Of a stretch of 64,000 bases of DNA, positions 63,762 through 64,000 are shown in pieces. Within the stretch, counting starts at the first letter, position 1, and each line of letters starts with the position of its first letter. Under the pieces are notes generated by a model that was not told the origin of the DNA, searched no databases, and was given only the letters and a program-made list of their open reading frames with translations. Both the position numbers and the translations under genes were made by a program. The stretch comes from Curtobacterium herbarum (GTDB lineage: Bacteria; Actinomycetota; Actinomycetes; Actinomycetales; Microbacteriaceae). The stretch lies in assembly GCF_016907335.1 (NCBI RefSeq), contig NZ_JAFBBT010000001.1, forward strand, positions 3,100,001 to 3,164,000, given 5' to 3'.

Positions 63762-64000
63762 TCAGTCCCCCTTGACGTTCACGATCTGCCGCAGCGTGTG
63801 CCGCACCGTGACGAGGTCGGCCGCGTCCGCCATCACCTGGTCGATCGGCTTGTAGGCCGCCGGGATCTCGTCCAGGAACGCGTCGGTGTCCCGGTACTCG
63901 ATGCCGGCCATCGCCTCGCGAAGCTGCTCGTGCGTGAACGTCCGTCGTGCCGCCGACCGGGAGTACGAGCGCCCCGCACCGTGCGGCGACGACTCGAGCG
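63762..64000 (-). CDS. rtcB: RtcB RNA ligase, C-terminal part (cut by window end)
   Basis: The last ~79 residues only: SSPHGAGRSYSRSAAR near the cut (guanylylation/metal loop with catalytic His region) then AYKPIDQVMADAADLVTVRHTLRQIVNVKGD, the closing block of RtcB 3'-phosphate RNA ligases. RtcB joins 3'-phosphate (or cyclic phosphate) to 5'-OH RNA ends with GTP and Mn2+. Confidence 0.9.
   Translation of the reverse strand, partial: LESSPHGAGRSYSRSAARRTFTHEQLREAMAGIEYRDTDAFLDEIPAAYKPIDQVMADAADLVTVRHTLRQIVNVKGD

Overview
The window is 64 kb of very GC-rich DNA (strong G/C third-position bias) that looks like the chromosome of an actinobacterium, most likely a Microbacteriaceae genus close to Curtobacterium. 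This rests on gene content and sequence style, not on a marker gene. I see no rRNA, tRNA, CRISPR array, insertion sequence, integrase or phage structural gene. The region reads as ordinary chromosome with dense, often overlapping genes. Two genes are cut by the window ends: an MFS transporter at the left and rtcB at the right.

Layout. 1-13 kb: sarcosine/N-methyl amino acid oxidase, glycerate kinase, zinc alcohol dehydrogenase, an AraC regulator, a three-gene overlapping membrane cluster (DUF318 permease, TIGR03943 partner, propeller-like protein), a TetR regulator divergent from a pair of Gdx/SugE-type SMR exporters, a luciferase-like monooxygenase, a PAP2 phosphatase and a DUF4383 protein. 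13-18 kb: a Pif1/RecD-like helicase overlapping a CopD-CtaG membrane protein, and HU. 17.4-21.8 kb: a zinc-homeostasis block made of cysteine-free ribosomal protein paralogues (rpmB, rpmG, rpsN) and znuA-znuC-znuB-zur, with a clear Zur-type box on the znuA promoter. 21.8-25 kb: a split PTS (EIIC, EIIB, EIIA) with its HutC/DasR-type GntR regulator; near-identical operators lie before both. 25-33 kb: branched-chain 2-oxoacid dehydrogenase (E1a, E1b, E2), hisC, a holin-like membrane protein, a low-MW phosphatase and purB. 33-41 kb: a geranylgeranyl-reductase-like flavoprotein; a tightly overlapped operon of ImmA/IrrE-like metallopeptidase, seven-TM MAB_1171c-type protein and XRE regulator (the best candidate here for an undescribed signalling system); LysR and EamA exporter; SDR and DUF4166 genes; a CDF exporter. 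41-49.5 kb: a secreted possible RNase-fold protein, two MFS exporters with a LysR regulator, small membrane proteins and a sortase-type wall protein with an odd tail. 49.6-64 kb: GH13 alpha-glucosidase, FMN reductase, MarR, dps, SDR, FAD reductase, alpha/beta hydrolase, SMP-30 lactonase, a trehalose-synthase-like GH13 enzyme, a soluble Ser/Thr kinase with GAF domain, DUF1206, two secreted paralogues and the rtcB tail.

Two features recur across the window. Many first genes of transcription units carry a TANNNT-like -10 hexamer only 6-8 nt before the start codon and have no Shine-Dalgarno, so leaderless transcription looks common. Six intergenic regions carry long near-perfect palindromes sharing the arm GGGAGGCCCG, which behave positionally like transcription terminators.
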